From NCBI GenBank assembly GCA_038251325.1, contig JBBSBL010000007.1, forward strand, positions 1-64,000: a stretch of 64,000 bases of DNA, in the 5' to 3' direction. Under the pieces are notes generated by a model. That model worked only from the letters and a program-made list of their open reading frames with translations, was not told the origin of the DNA and ran no database searches. The position numbers and the translations under genes were made by a program. Below, piece by piece: positions 8,995 to 17,215 of this stretch (the first letter of the stretch is position 1; each line of letters begins with the position of its first letter). The DNA is from JBBSBL01 sp038251325 (lineage in GTDB: Bacteria > Actinomycetota > Thermoleophilia > Solirubrobacterales > Solirubrobacteraceae).

Positions 8995-9828
8995 ATGGCC
9001 GAGATCATCGCCGTGCTCTCCCAGAAGGGCGGCACCGGGAAGACCACGACCGTGCGGACGCTGGCCGACATCTTCCGCCGCGTCGGGCTTTCGGTGCTGG
9101 CGGTCGACCTCGATCCGCAGGGCAACCTCTCGGACTACTTCGACGTCGATCCCGACGCGTCGCCGACGATCGGCGACGTCCTCACCGGGTCGGCGACGGC
9201 GGCCGACGCGATCCACGGCGACGTGATCCCCGCCAACCTCGGCCTCGCCGAGGCCGAGCTCGTGCTCGGCGGGAAGATGGGTCGCGAGCTGACGCTCCGC
9301 CGGGCGCTCAAGGGCGTGAAGAAGCGTTACGACATCGTCCTCATCGACTGTCCGCCCGCGCTCGGCCTCCTGACCGTCAACGCGCTCGTCGCCGCCGACC
9401 ACGCGCTGCTGTCGGCCGAGGCCCAGTACTTCGCGATGCAGGGAGTCGAGCAGGCGCTCGAGGTGATCGACCTCGCCCGGGACGGCCTCAATCCCGACCT
9501 CGAGTGGCTCGGGGTGGTGCTCAACATCGCCGACATGCGCACGGTGCACTCGCGCGAGGCCCACGCATCCCTCCGCGAGCACGTCGGGGACAAGCTCCTC
9601 GGGCCGACGGTGCGGCAGTCGATCGCCTACGCGGAGTCCGCCGAGCGGGCGGTGTCGATCCTCGACTACCGTCCCGACCTCGGCGCCGACTACCTGAACG
9701 TGGCCGACGAGCTCCTGGCGCGGCTGGGGCTGGACGACGCGCGCCGCCACCTGCGCCCGCTCCTCGCCGACCGCGACGAGGACCCCGCTGCGGCGGCATC
9801 GCCACGCGCGCCCGCCGGGGCGCCCTGA
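8995..9828 (+). CDS. ParA/Soj-family ATPase
   Basis: A 277-residue ParA-family ATPase. The deviant Walker A is KGGTGKTTT near the N-terminus, the switch/Walker A' region reads VDLDPQGNLSDYF, and Walker B is VLIDCPPALG. Such proteins dimerise on ATP and bind DNA to position chromosomes, plasmids or complexes. The chromosomal partitioning parA is normally next to parB; here the neighbours are a zinc-ribbon FHA protein and an L,D-transpeptidase, so this is an orphan ParA. The ATG at 8995 is used. A proline/alanine-rich tail follows the ATPase fold. Confidence 0.9.
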   Translation: MAEIIAVLSQKGGTGKTTTVRTLADIFRRVGLSVLAVDLDPQGNLSDYFDVDPDASPTIGDVLTGSATAADAIHGDVIPANLGLAEAELVLGGKMGRELTLRRALKGVKKRYDIVLIDCPPALGLLTVNALVAADHALLSAEAQYFAMQGVEQALEVIDLARDGLNPDLEWLGVVLNIADMRTVHSREAHASLREHVGDKLLGPTVRQSIAYAESAERAVSILDYRPDLGADYLNVADELLARLGLDDARRHLRPLLADRDEDPAAAASPRAPAGAP

Positions 9829-9844
9829 CCGCTTCCTCGCCGCC

Positions 9845-10618
9845 GTGCCCAGGCGCCGGATGCTCCTGGCCGCTCTGGTCCCGCTCGCGGGCGGCTGCGG
9901 CGCGGGCGCCGGAGCCGGGCTGGGCCCTCGTGTCGAGGCGGCGGCACCCGCCACCGCGCCGCCCGCCGCGGCGACCCTGACCCCGCCGCCGACACCCGCG
10001 GTCGCGCCCACGGCCGCGCCACCGGGAATCACCCGGCCCACGGTGATGCTGTTGCGGGCCACGACGCTGCGCGCGCGTCCCGGCGGGGCGGTGATCGCCC
10101 GTCTGCGGACCCGGACCGAGTTCGGCTCCCCGGTCGTGCTGGCGGTGGCGGCTCGGCGGGGGCGGTGGCTCGGCGTCCGGCACGCGCGTGCGGGAAACGG
10201 CCGGCTCGGTTGGATCCCGCTCCCCGGGACTCGCCCCTACCGCACGGCCTGGGCGGTCGCCGTGTCCCTCGGCCGGCGCGAGGCCGTGGTCCGCCGCGCG
10301 GGTCGCGTGGTCTGGCGTTTCCCGGTCGCCGTGGGCGCGCCGGCGACGCCGACCCCGAGCGGCCGCTTCGCGGTGACCGACCGGATCCGCTTCCGGTCGT
10401 CCGGCGTCTACGGCTGCTGCGCGCTCGCGCTCACCGCCCGGCAGCCGCGGATCGCCCAGGGCTGGGGCGGCGGCGACCGCATTGCGATCCACGGCACGAC
10501 CGCGCCGGGGACCGTCGGCACGGCGGCGAGCCACGGCTGCCTGCGGGCCCGCACGGGCGACGTCCGGCGGCTGGTGCGGAGCGTCCCGCTCGGCTCACCG
10601 GTGACGATCGGGGCGTAG
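9845..10618 (+). CDS. L,D-transpeptidase (YkuD family), probable lipoprotein
   Basis: A 257-residue secreted enzyme that would make 3-3 cross-links in peptidoglycan or attach proteins to it. The N-terminus (basic, hydrophobic, then LAGGC) looks like a lipobox at about Cys18. A Pro/Ala/Thr-rich linker (about 30-65) and a possible SH3-like stretch precede the YkuD domain. The catalytic motif is present: IHGTT, then SHGCLR with Ser229-His230-Gly231-Cys232, where Cys232 is the nucleophile. The GTG at 9845 lies 16 bases after the parA stop, so it may be expressed with parA and the FHA gene. Confidence 0.88.
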   Translation: MPRRRMLLAALVPLAGGCGAGAGAGLGPRVEAAAPATAPPAAATLTPPPTPAVAPTAAPPGITRPTVMLLRATTLRARPGGAVIARLRTRTEFGSPVVLAVAARRGRWLGVRHARAGNGRLGWIPLPGTRPYRTAWAVAVSLGRREAVVRRAGRVVWRFPVAVGAPATPTPSGRFAVTDRIRFRSSGVYGCCALALTARQPRIAQGWGGGDRIAIHGTTAPGTVGTAASHGCLRARTGDVRRLVRSVPLGSPVTIGA

Positions 10619-10888
10619 GTCGCGTCATGCCACGGTGAACCCGGGGCAGGGAAGGGTGTGGCACGAACGCGGCAGGAGTCGTGGACGGTCCCCGGGGGCG
10701 TCCGCGTAACGGGTCGCGACGATGCTCGTCACATCTACCCACCCATACGGTGGTCAACGTGACACGGACCGCGATCGATCGCGCCGAGCGGGCCGATCGG
10801 GCCCTCCTTCGATGCGCCGTTCGCCGCCGTCGCCGGAAACGCGGACGGCCGCCACCACCTCCGCGGCGGCGTAGCGGCGCCCCGGAGC
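10619..10888. other. Intergenic region without a supported gene
   Basis: About 270 bases separate the L,D-transpeptidase gene from the convergent SnoaL-like gene. No reading frame here looks coding. A hairpin with arms TGCCAC (10628-10633) and GTGGCA (10658-10663) lies just after the transpeptidase stop and could end that transcript, but it lacks a T-run. Confidence 0.4.
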
Positions 10889-11272
10889 TCAGGCCGCGCC
10901 GAGCCGCGCGGCCATCGCCTCGGCGAGCGCCATCGCGCCGCTCAGCGGGCGGACCATCACGGTGAATCCGGTCACGAGGCCCTCGGCGTCGAGCGTGAGG
11001 TAGTCCCAGCCCTGGAGCGAGCGGTCGCCGACCCGCGCCTCGAAGACGAGGCCGAGCGTGCGCTCGCCGCGCACCTCGTCGACGTAGCGGAAGTCCTCGA
11101 AGACCTCAACCACGTGGCGGAGCAGGACCATCGTCGCCTCGCGCCCGGCATAGGGCTTGTAGACGACCGGGCTGCGGAAGACGACGTCGGGGTGCAGCGC
11201 CGCCTCCATCGCGTCGGCGTCGTGGGCCTCGACGGCGAGGCGAAACGGATGAGGGTCGGCAACGGCGCTCAT
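10889..11272 (-). CDS. SnoaL-like / NTF2-fold protein
   Basis: A 127-residue single-domain protein of the SnoaL-like NTF2 fold: an N-terminal helix with HPFRLAVEAHDADAM, then LHPDVVFRSPV, then a beta-rich part with GWDYLTLDAEGLVTGFTVMVRPL. Members bind or isomerise small molecules; the active residues vary and cannot be assigned here. The ATG at 11270-11272 is used. It lies 9 bases after thrB on the same strand and may be the last gene of the lysine/threonine operon, although nothing ties it to that pathway. Confidence 0.75.
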   Translation of the reverse strand: MSAVADPHPFRLAVEAHDADAMEAALHPDVVFRSPVVYKPYAGREATMVLLRHVVEVFEDFRYVDEVRGERTLGLVFEARVGDRSLQGWDYLTLDAEGLVTGFTVMVRPLSGAMALAEAMAARLGAA

Positions 11273-11281
11273 CGCGCCAGC

Positions 11282-12139
11282 CTACAGCGCCCGGACGTCC
11301 GCGCCCTGGGGCTCGAACGGCACCCGGATGATGGCCGCCCAGCCCTCGACCTCGCGCGCGAGCGCCCGCGCGAGGCCGCCCGTGGACTCGAAGTGGGACC
11401 AGAAGAGGACCGTCGGGCCGGCGCCCGAGATCGTCGCGCCGAGCGCGCCGAGCTCCCGCGCGCGCGACGCGAGCGCCGCCGAGCGCGGGTAGAGGTGGGC
11501 GCGGTGGGGCTCGTGGAGACGGTCGTCGAGCCCGCGCGAGACGAGCTCCCAGTCCCCGCGCGCCAGCCCGAGGACGAGCAGCGCCGCGTGCGCGACGTTG
11601 TGAGTGGCGTCGGCCAGCGGGACCTCGGCGGGCAGGGCCGCGCGCGCCTCGCGGGTGCGCACACCGTCGTGGGGGACGACGAGCACCGCCTCGAGTCCGG
11701 CCGGCGGGTCGAAGCGGGTCGCCGTGCCGTCGGCGCAGACGACGAAGCCGCCGCGTAGTGACGCCGCGACGTTGTCGGCGTGGCCCTCGATGTCGGTCGC
11801 CAGTCCGAGGACGTCCGCGTCGAGCTCGAACAGGTGGTCGGCCGCGAGCAGGCCGGCCACGATCGCCGCGGCGCTCGAGCCGACGCCGCCGGACAGCGGG
11901 ATGTCCGAGCGGATGCGGAACGTGAAGTCGTCGGGCGGGTGGAGCGTCGCGAAGCCGCGCACACAGAGGTTGCGCCGGTCGGTGGCGATCGCGAGGTCGG
12001 TCTCCACCGCGAAGCGCCCGGTCTCCTCGACCTCGACCTCGAGGTGGAGCGCGAGCGCCGCGGCGAACACGTCGAAGCCCGGGCCGAGGTTGGCCGAGGA
12101 GGCGGGGACGCGGACGAGCCGGCGGCGCTGCAGGCTCAC
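11282..12139 (-). CDS. thrB: Homoserine kinase
   Basis: A 285-residue GHMP-family kinase that phosphorylates L-homoserine with ATP, the step before threonine synthase. The N-terminal motif VPASSANLGPGFD and the ATP loop LSGGVGSSAAA are clear, and the C-terminal GATISGAGPTVLF is the third GHMP motif. The GTG at 12137-12139 overlaps the thrC stop as GTGA, which suggests coupled translation. It is the fourth gene of lysA-hom-thrC-thrB. Confidence 0.93.
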   Translation of the reverse strand: MSLQRRRLVRVPASSANLGPGFDVFAAALALHLEVEVEETGRFAVETDLAIATDRRNLCVRGFATLHPPDDFTFRIRSDIPLSGGVGSSAAAIVAGLLAADHLFELDADVLGLATDIEGHADNVAASLRGGFVVCADGTATRFDPPAGLEAVLVVPHDGVRTREARAALPAEVPLADATHNVAHAALLVLGLARGDWELVSRGLDDRLHEPHRAHLYPRSAALASRARELGALGATISGAGPTVLFWSHFESTGGLARALAREVEGWAAIIRVPFEPQGADVRAL

Positions 12140-13140
12140 GCGGACAGCACCGCGCGCTCGACCGCGTCGATCTCCGGCTCGCACGGCACGACCGCGCCGG
12201 CCTGCTCCAGCGCGGTCTGCGGGTCCTTCAGCCCGTGGCCGGTGAGCACGCAGACCACCCGCCGGGCCTCGCCGACGCCATGGGCGAGCACGCCGGCCAC
12301 GCTCGCCGCCGACGCCGGCTCGCAGAAGACGCCCTCCTCCGCCGCGAGCAGGCGGTAGGCGTCGAGGATCTGGGCGTCGGTGACCGCGGCGACGGCGCCG
12401 CGCGAGGCGGTCATGGCGTCCATCGCCTCCTCCCAGCGGGCCGGGTTGCCGATCCGGATCGCGCTGGCCACGGTCTCCGGCCGCTCCACCGGCGCGCCGG
12501 CGACGAGCGGCGCGGCCCCGGCGGCCTGGAAGCCGAGCATGCGCGGCGCGGTCCCGAGCTCGCGAAAGCCCTTCCAGTAGGCCGTCACGTTGCCCGCGTT
12601 GCCGACCGGGATCGCCAGCGCGTCGATCTCGCCCAGCGCCTCGTGCACCTCGAACGCCGCGGTCTTCTGGCCCTCGAGGCGGAACGGGTTGACCGAGTTC
12701 ACCAGCGCGATCGGGTGGCGCTGGACGAGCTCGCGGACCAGGCGCAGCGCCTCGTCGAAGTTCCCCCGCAGCGCGATCACGCGCGCGCCGTGCATCAGCG
12801 CCTGCGCAAGCTTGCCGGTGGCGATCTTGCCCTCGGGCACGATGACGGCCCCGCGCAGGCCGGCCCGGGCCGCGTAGGCCGCCGCGCTCGCCGCGGTGTT
12901 CCCGGTCGACGCGCAGATCACGGTCTCCGCGCCCTCGCGCACCGCGGCGGAGACTGCGCAGGTCATGCCGCGGTCCTTGAAGGACCCGGTCGGGTTGGCG
13001 CCCTCGAGCTTGAGGTGGACCTCGGCGCCGACCCGCTCCGAGATCCGCGGCGCGGGGACGAGCGGCGTCGAGCCCTCGTGGAGCGAGACGACCGGATCGG
13101 ACGCCGCGAACGGGAGGCGCTCGCGGTAGCGCTCGATCAC
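12136..13140 (-). CDS. thrC: Threonine synthase
   Basis: A 334-residue PLP-dependent enzyme converting O-phosphohomoserine to threonine. The PLP lysine is Lys55 in GSFKDRGM. The phosphate-binding region PVGNAGNVTAYWKG and the CASTGNTAASAAAYAARAG stretch match the short actinobacterial threonine synthase group. The GTG at 13138-13140 overlaps the hom stop as GTGA, the same coupling device used for thrB. The gene is complete, with no missing motif. Confidence 0.94.
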   Translation of the reverse strand: MIERYRERLPFAASDPVVSLHEGSTPLVPAPRISERVGAEVHLKLEGANPTGSFKDRGMTCAVSAAVREGAETVICASTGNTAASAAAYAARAGLRGAVIVPEGKIATGKLAQALMHGARVIALRGNFDEALRLVRELVQRHPIALVNSVNPFRLEGQKTAAFEVHEALGEIDALAIPVGNAGNVTAYWKGFRELGTAPRMLGFQAAGAAPLVAGAPVERPETVASAIRIGNPARWEEAMDAMTASRGAVAAVTDAQILDAYRLLAAEEGVFCEPASAASVAGVLAHGVGEARRVVCVLTGHGLKDPQTALEQAGAVVPCEPEIDAVERAVLSA

Positions 13141-14375
13141 GCCGGGGATCCGAAGTCCTCCTCGATCACCCGGATGGCCCGGGGCGGCGCGGTCAGGAAG
13201 TCGAGGCCGCCGATCAGCTCGGCGGCCGCGAAGAAGCGTGACTCCAGCACGGGATGGACGACCATGACGAGCCGCGCCTCGGCGCCGAGCCCCTTCTGGA
13301 CCACGGACTTCACCGAGATGCCCTGCAGCCCGAGGACCTGGGCGACCTGCGCCAGCACGCCCGGCCGGTCGTCGACCTCGAGGTGGAGGTAGAAGGCGCA
13401 GACGACGTCGTCGACGACGTCGAGGCGCTGGGTCGTCTCCGGCGTGGAGGCGGGCGGGATCATCGCGCTGATCACGTCGCCGAGCACGGCGCTGGCGGTC
13501 TGCGGCCCGCCGGCTCCGGGGCCCGACATCGTGATCTCGGTGATGGCGTCGGACTCGACCGTGACCGCGTTGAAGGGGCCATGCACGGAGGCGAGAGGGT
13601 GGGCGGGATACAGGAACGCCGGGTGGACCCGCACCGAGAGCCCGCCGTCCACGCGCTCGGCGGTGCCGATGAGCTTCAGGCCGAGGCCGAGGTCGCGGGC
13701 GTAGGCGAGGTCGTCGGCGGTGATGTGCTCGATCCCCTCGTACACGACCTGGTCGAGATGGACCGGTGTGTCGAAGGCGAGGCGCGCGAGGATCGCCATC
13801 TTCGCGGCCGCGTCGCGGCCGCTCACGTCCTCGGTCGGGTCGGCCTCCGCGTACCCGAGCCGCTGGGCCTCGGCCAGCGCCTCGGCGTAGGAGGCCCCGG
13901 TCCGCGCCATCTCGGAGAGGATGAAGTTCGTCGTCCCGTTCACGATCCCGTGCAGCCGCTCGACCCGCGCCGCGGCCAGCGACTCCTGCAGCACGCGGAT
14001 CACCGGCACGACGCCGGCCACGGCGGCCTCGAAGCGCAGCTGGACCCCGTGCTCGCGCGCCGCGGCCCACAGCTCCTCCCCGTGCTGGGAGAGCATCTGC
14101 TTGTTCGCCGTCACGACGTGGCGCCCGGCGGCCATCGCCGCCAGCACGTGGTCGCGCGCCGGCTCGAGGCCGCCCATGAGCTCGACGACGAGGTCGCTGC
14201 CGTCGAGGATCGCCGCGAAGTCGCCGCTCGAGCGCGTGAGCGTGCCGACGATCTCGGGGCGCAGCCCGGTCACCGACGCGACGTGGTCCGCGCGCTCGGC
14301 GAGCAGGTCGGCGAAGGCGCCGCCGACCGTGCCGCGCCCCAGCAGGCCGATGCGGAAGGGCTCAGGCGAGCTCAC
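13137..14375 (-). CDS. hom: Homoserine dehydrogenase (with ACT domain)
   Basis: A 412-residue NAD(P)-dependent enzyme reducing aspartate semialdehyde to homoserine. The Rossmann motif is GLLGRGTVGGAF near residue 11; the catalytic region has NGTTNFIL and the family signature GYAEADPTEDVSGRDAAAK. A C-terminal ACT domain (from about residue 335, beginning YLHLEVDDRPGVLAQVA) would bind threonine for feedback inhibition. The GTG at 14373-14375 lies inside the end of lysA, giving a 14-base overlap. Third-step branch enzyme of the operon. Confidence 0.94.
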   Translation of the reverse strand: MSSPEPFRIGLLGRGTVGGAFADLLAERADHVASVTGLRPEIVGTLTRSSGDFAAILDGSDLVVELMGGLEPARDHVLAAMAAGRHVVTANKQMLSQHGEELWAAAREHGVQLRFEAAVAGVVPVIRVLQESLAAARVERLHGIVNGTTNFILSEMARTGASYAEALAEAQRLGYAEADPTEDVSGRDAAAKMAILARLAFDTPVHLDQVVYEGIEHITADDLAYARDLGLGLKLIGTAERVDGGLSVRVHPAFLYPAHPLASVHGPFNAVTVESDAITEITMSGPGAGGPQTASAVLGDVISAMIPPASTPETTQRLDVVDDVVCAFYLHLEVDDRPGVLAQVAQVLGLQGISVKSVVQKGLGAEARLVMVVHPVLESRFFAAAELIGGLDFLTAPPRAIRVIEEDFGSPA

Positions 14376-15654
14376 GCGCCAAGAGGTCGTCGTAGGTCTC
14401 GCGCCGGACGAGGGCCCGCGCCTCGCCGTCGCCGACGAGGACGATCGCCGGCCGCAGCGCGGCGTTGTAGTTGCTCGCCATCGCGTGACCGTAGGCGCCC
14501 GTGACGGGCGTCGCGAGCACGTCGCCGCGGCGCGGCTCGGGCAGGAGCGCGTCGGCGACGAGCACATCGCCGGACTCGCAGTGCTTGCCGGCCACGGTGC
14601 AGTGCTCGGTCCCGGCCGCCTCCGCCCGGTCGGCGATCATCGCCTCGTAGCTCGCGCCGTACATCTGCGGGCGCGGGTTGTCCGACATGCCGCCGTCCAC
14701 CGCGACCCACGTCCGGACGTTGCGCTTGACCGACTCGACGGTGTAGAGCGTCACGCCGGCGTGGGCGACGAGCGCGCGCCCCGGCTCGAGGATAATCCGT
14801 CGGCCGGGCCCGACGAGCTCGCGCACGGCCCGCACCGCGGTCTCGACGTGCGCGGCGATCGAGCCGTCCCGCCCGCCCTCGGTGTAGGCGACGCCGAGGC
14901 CGCCTCCGAGGTCGTAGACGGGGAAGTCTCCCAACGGCGCGATCGCCGCCACCGCGTCGCGGAACGGGCCGAGGTCGGGGAGCAACGAGCCGACGTGAAC
15001 GTGGAGGCCGCGCAACTCGAGCTCGGGCGACGCGCGCAGGGCGTCGAGCACGGCCGGCGCCTCGCTCAGCGACACCCCGAACTTCGAGTCGGCCTGGCCG
15101 GTGCTGATGGCCGCGTGCGTGTCGCCGGCCACGTCGGGCGTCACGCGCAGGAGCACGGGCTGGCGGCGGCCGTGCGCACGGGCCGCGGCGGCCACGCGCG
15201 GCGCCTCGTCGGCGGAGTCGACGACGACGAGCCCGACCCCGGCTGCGGCCGCCGCGGCGAGCTCGGCGTCCGACTTCGCGTTGCCGTGCAGGGCGATGCG
15301 CGAGGGATCGACCCCGCCGCGCAGCGCGAGGCGCAGCTCGCCCTCGGAGGCCACGTCGGCGCCCAGGCCCTCCTCGGCGAAGAGGCCGAGCACCGCGGCG
15401 ACCGGCAGCGCCTTGGTGGCGAACAGCACCTCGTGATCCTCCTGGCCGAGGGCCGCGAATCCCTCCCGATACGCCCGGGCACGGGCGCGGAGGTCCTCCT
15501 CGGCCAGCACATAGAGCGGGGTGCCGAACTCCCGCGCCAGAGCGACCGCGTCGCATCCGCCGAGCTCGAGCCGGCCGCGCTCGTCGACGCGGCTGCCGAT
15601 CGGCAGCAGGGCGGAGCGCTTCTCGGCGGCGGTCGGCATGGCCGGGCGGATCAT
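14362..15654 (-). CDS. lysA: Diaminopimelate decarboxylase
   Basis: A 430-residue PLP-dependent decarboxylase making L-lysine from meso-diaminopimelate. The PLP lysine is in FATKALPV; the HGNAKSD, HVHVGSLL and YDLGGGLGVAYTEG stretches are the usual fold type III motifs, and GKHCESGDVL supplies the second-subunit cysteine. Two starts are possible: ATG at 15652-15654 (used) or ATG at 15637-15639; neither has a strong ribosome site. It begins the lysA-hom-thrC-thrB operon and is divergent from a hydrolase gene only 24 bases away. Combined lys/thr operons headed by lysA are common in Actinobacteria. Confidence 0.93.
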   Translation of the reverse strand: MIRPAMPTAAEKRSALLPIGSRVDERGRLELGGCDAVALAREFGTPLYVLAEEDLRARARAYREGFAALGQEDHEVLFATKALPVAAVLGLFAEEGLGADVASEGELRLALRGGVDPSRIALHGNAKSDAELAAAAAAGVGLVVVDSADEAPRVAAAARAHGRRQPVLLRVTPDVAGDTHAAISTGQADSKFGVSLSEAPAVLDALRASPELELRGLHVHVGSLLPDLGPFRDAVAAIAPLGDFPVYDLGGGLGVAYTEGGRDGSIAAHVETAVRAVRELVGPGRRIILEPGRALVAHAGVTLYTVESVKRNVRTWVAVDGGMSDNPRPQMYGASYEAMIADRAEAAGTEHCTVAGKHCESGDVLVADALLPEPRRGDVLATPVTGAYGHAMASNYNAALRPAIVLVGDGEARALVRRETYDDLLARELA

Positions 15655-15678
15655 GCCAGGGGTGCGATCCTCCCGGCC

Positions 15679-16380
15679 GTGCGCAGGCGACGCCCCACGC
15701 CCGCCGGCCCGGCCCGCCTCGACAGCGTCGACGGGCTGGCCTACTCGCTGTGGCTGCCCGAGGCGGAGCCGCACGGCGGCGTGGTCATCGTCCACGGGGC
15801 GGGCTCGTGCAAGGAGCGCCACCATGACTTCGCGCGCGCCTGCCGGAACGCCGGCTTCGCCGCCGTCGCCTACGACCAGCGCGGGCACGGCGCCAGCGGC
15901 GGCCGGCTCGACGGGCGCGCCCTCGCCGACGTCGGCACGGTGGCGGGCGTGCTGCCGCCCGGCCCACTCGCGTTGCGCGGCTCGAGCCTCGGCGGGTACG
16001 TCGCGCTCTGCGCGGCAGCCGACGTCGGCGCCGACGCCGTCGTGGCGATCTGCCCGGCGAGCGCCGAGGGCCTGGCCCGCGGCCTGCGCCGCGACGCCTT
16101 CGGGTTCGCCGCCGACCGCCCGGCCCTGGAGGCGCTGCTCGCCGCCCACGACCCGGGCGACGCCGCCGCGGGGCTCGAGGCGCCCGCGCTCCTCCTCCAC
16201 GCCGAGGGGGACGAGCAGGTGCCGGTCGCCCACTCCCGCGCCCTCGCGGAGCGGCTGCGCCACCCCCGCTCCCGGCTCATCGCCGTTCCCGGCGGCCACC
16301 ACCGCTCCGTGCAGCACGACGAGGAGCTCCAGGGCGAGGCGCTGCGATTCCTCACCCGTGTGTTCGCCGCGCCCGGCTGA
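15679..16380 (+). CDS. Alpha/beta hydrolase
   Basis: A 233-residue alpha/beta hydrolase without signal peptide. The oxyanion-hole region is VIVHGAGSCKERH, the nucleophile elbow GSSLGG carries the serine, an acidic residue lies in HAEGDEQVPV, and the histidine is in GGHHRSV. This order matches small serine esterases/peptidases such as the dienelactone hydrolase group; substrate unknown. The GTG at 15679 is the best start. It ends directly against lgt, transcribed toward it. Confidence 0.82.
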   Translation: MRRRRPTPAGPARLDSVDGLAYSLWLPEAEPHGGVVIVHGAGSCKERHHDFARACRNAGFAAVAYDQRGHGASGGRLDGRALADVGTVAGVLPPGPLALRGSSLGGYVALCAAADVGADAVVAICPASAEGLARGLRRDAFGFAADRPALEALLAAHDPGDAAAGLEAPALLLHAEGDEQVPVAHSRALAERLRHPRSRLIAVPGGHHRSVQHDEELQGEALRFLTRVFAAPG

Positions 16381-17178
16381 TCAGGCGGGCGCCGCACGCC
16401 GCCCGGCCCGCCCGGCCGACGCGGCATCCTCGCGCCGCAGCGGACCGCGGCGGGCGAGCACCGTCAGCCACACGACCCCGAGCGCGAGCGCGACGAGCGC
16501 GGAGACCTGCGCCGCGGTGAAGGGGCCGGCGACCTCGTCGTTGCGGCGGATGAACTCGACGAGGAACCGCTCCAGGCCGGCGAGGACGAGGTAGAAGCCG
16601 AAGATCGTGCCCGGCCGGTAGGCGTGCCGCATGCGCCACAGCCACCACGCGACGAGCCCCATGGTCACCGTCTCGTAGATCGGCGTCGGGTGGACGGCGA
16701 CGTCGGTGGGCACGGTGCCGTGCGGGTAGGGCATGGCCCACGGGAGCCCGCTGGCGATCCCGTAGTCCCCGTCGCCGGAGACCTGGCAGCCGATGCGCCC
16801 GATCGCGTAGCCGAGCGGCAGGCAGTACCCGCCGATGTCCCACAGCCGCAGCGAGAGGACGCCGCGCCAGCGCGCCCACGCGCTGACCGCGACGATCCCG
16901 CCCAGCAGGCCGCCGTACCAGACGAGCCCCGAGCCGGAGAAGAGGTTGCCCAGCAGGTCGCGCCTGACCTCGTCGTAGTTCTGGACGACGAACCACAGCC
17001 GGGCGCCGACGAGGCCGCCGAGCAGGCCGACGAACACCGTCTCGTAGGCCCAGTCGCCGTGCCAGCCGTTCTCCTTGTAGCTGCGATGGGCGACCGCGCC
17101 CCAGGCGACGAAGTTCAGGGCGAAGAAGATCCCGAACGTCTGCAGGCTCAGCGGCCCGATCTCCACCTTGGCGAGCAC
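16381..17178 (-). CDS. lgt: Prolipoprotein diacylglyceryl transferase
   Basis: A 265-residue polytopic membrane enzyme that adds diacylglycerol from phosphatidylglycerol to the lipobox cysteine of prolipoproteins. The Lgt signature GRIGCQVSGDGDYG is present, along with GLVWYGGLLGG, HPTPIYET and R-rich loops near ERFLVEFIR. About seven hydrophobic segments are visible. The GTG at 17176-17178 is used. It would process the lipoproteins encoded at 6759, 9845 and 24263. It is 37 bases after the M23 peptidase gene on the same strand. Confidence 0.92.
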   Translation of the reverse strand: MLAKVEIGPLSLQTFGIFFALNFVAWGAVAHRSYKENGWHGDWAYETVFVGLLGGLVGARLWFVVQNYDEVRRDLLGNLFSGSGLVWYGGLLGGIVAVSAWARWRGVLSLRLWDIGGYCLPLGYAIGRIGCQVSGDGDYGIASGLPWAMPYPHGTVPTDVAVHPTPIYETVTMGLVAWWLWRMRHAYRPGTIFGFYLVLAGLERFLVEFIRRNDEVAGPFTAAQVSALVALALGVVWLTVLARRGPLRREDAASAGRAGRRAAPA

Positions 17179-17215
17179 TCCGCGCAGCGTAGCGACGCGC
17201 GTCGGCGGGCGGCGC

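Noticed and set aside
12235..15640. Long plus-strand open frames across the lysA-thrB operon
   Set aside because: They mirror hom, thrC and lysA on the opposite strand and show no domain.
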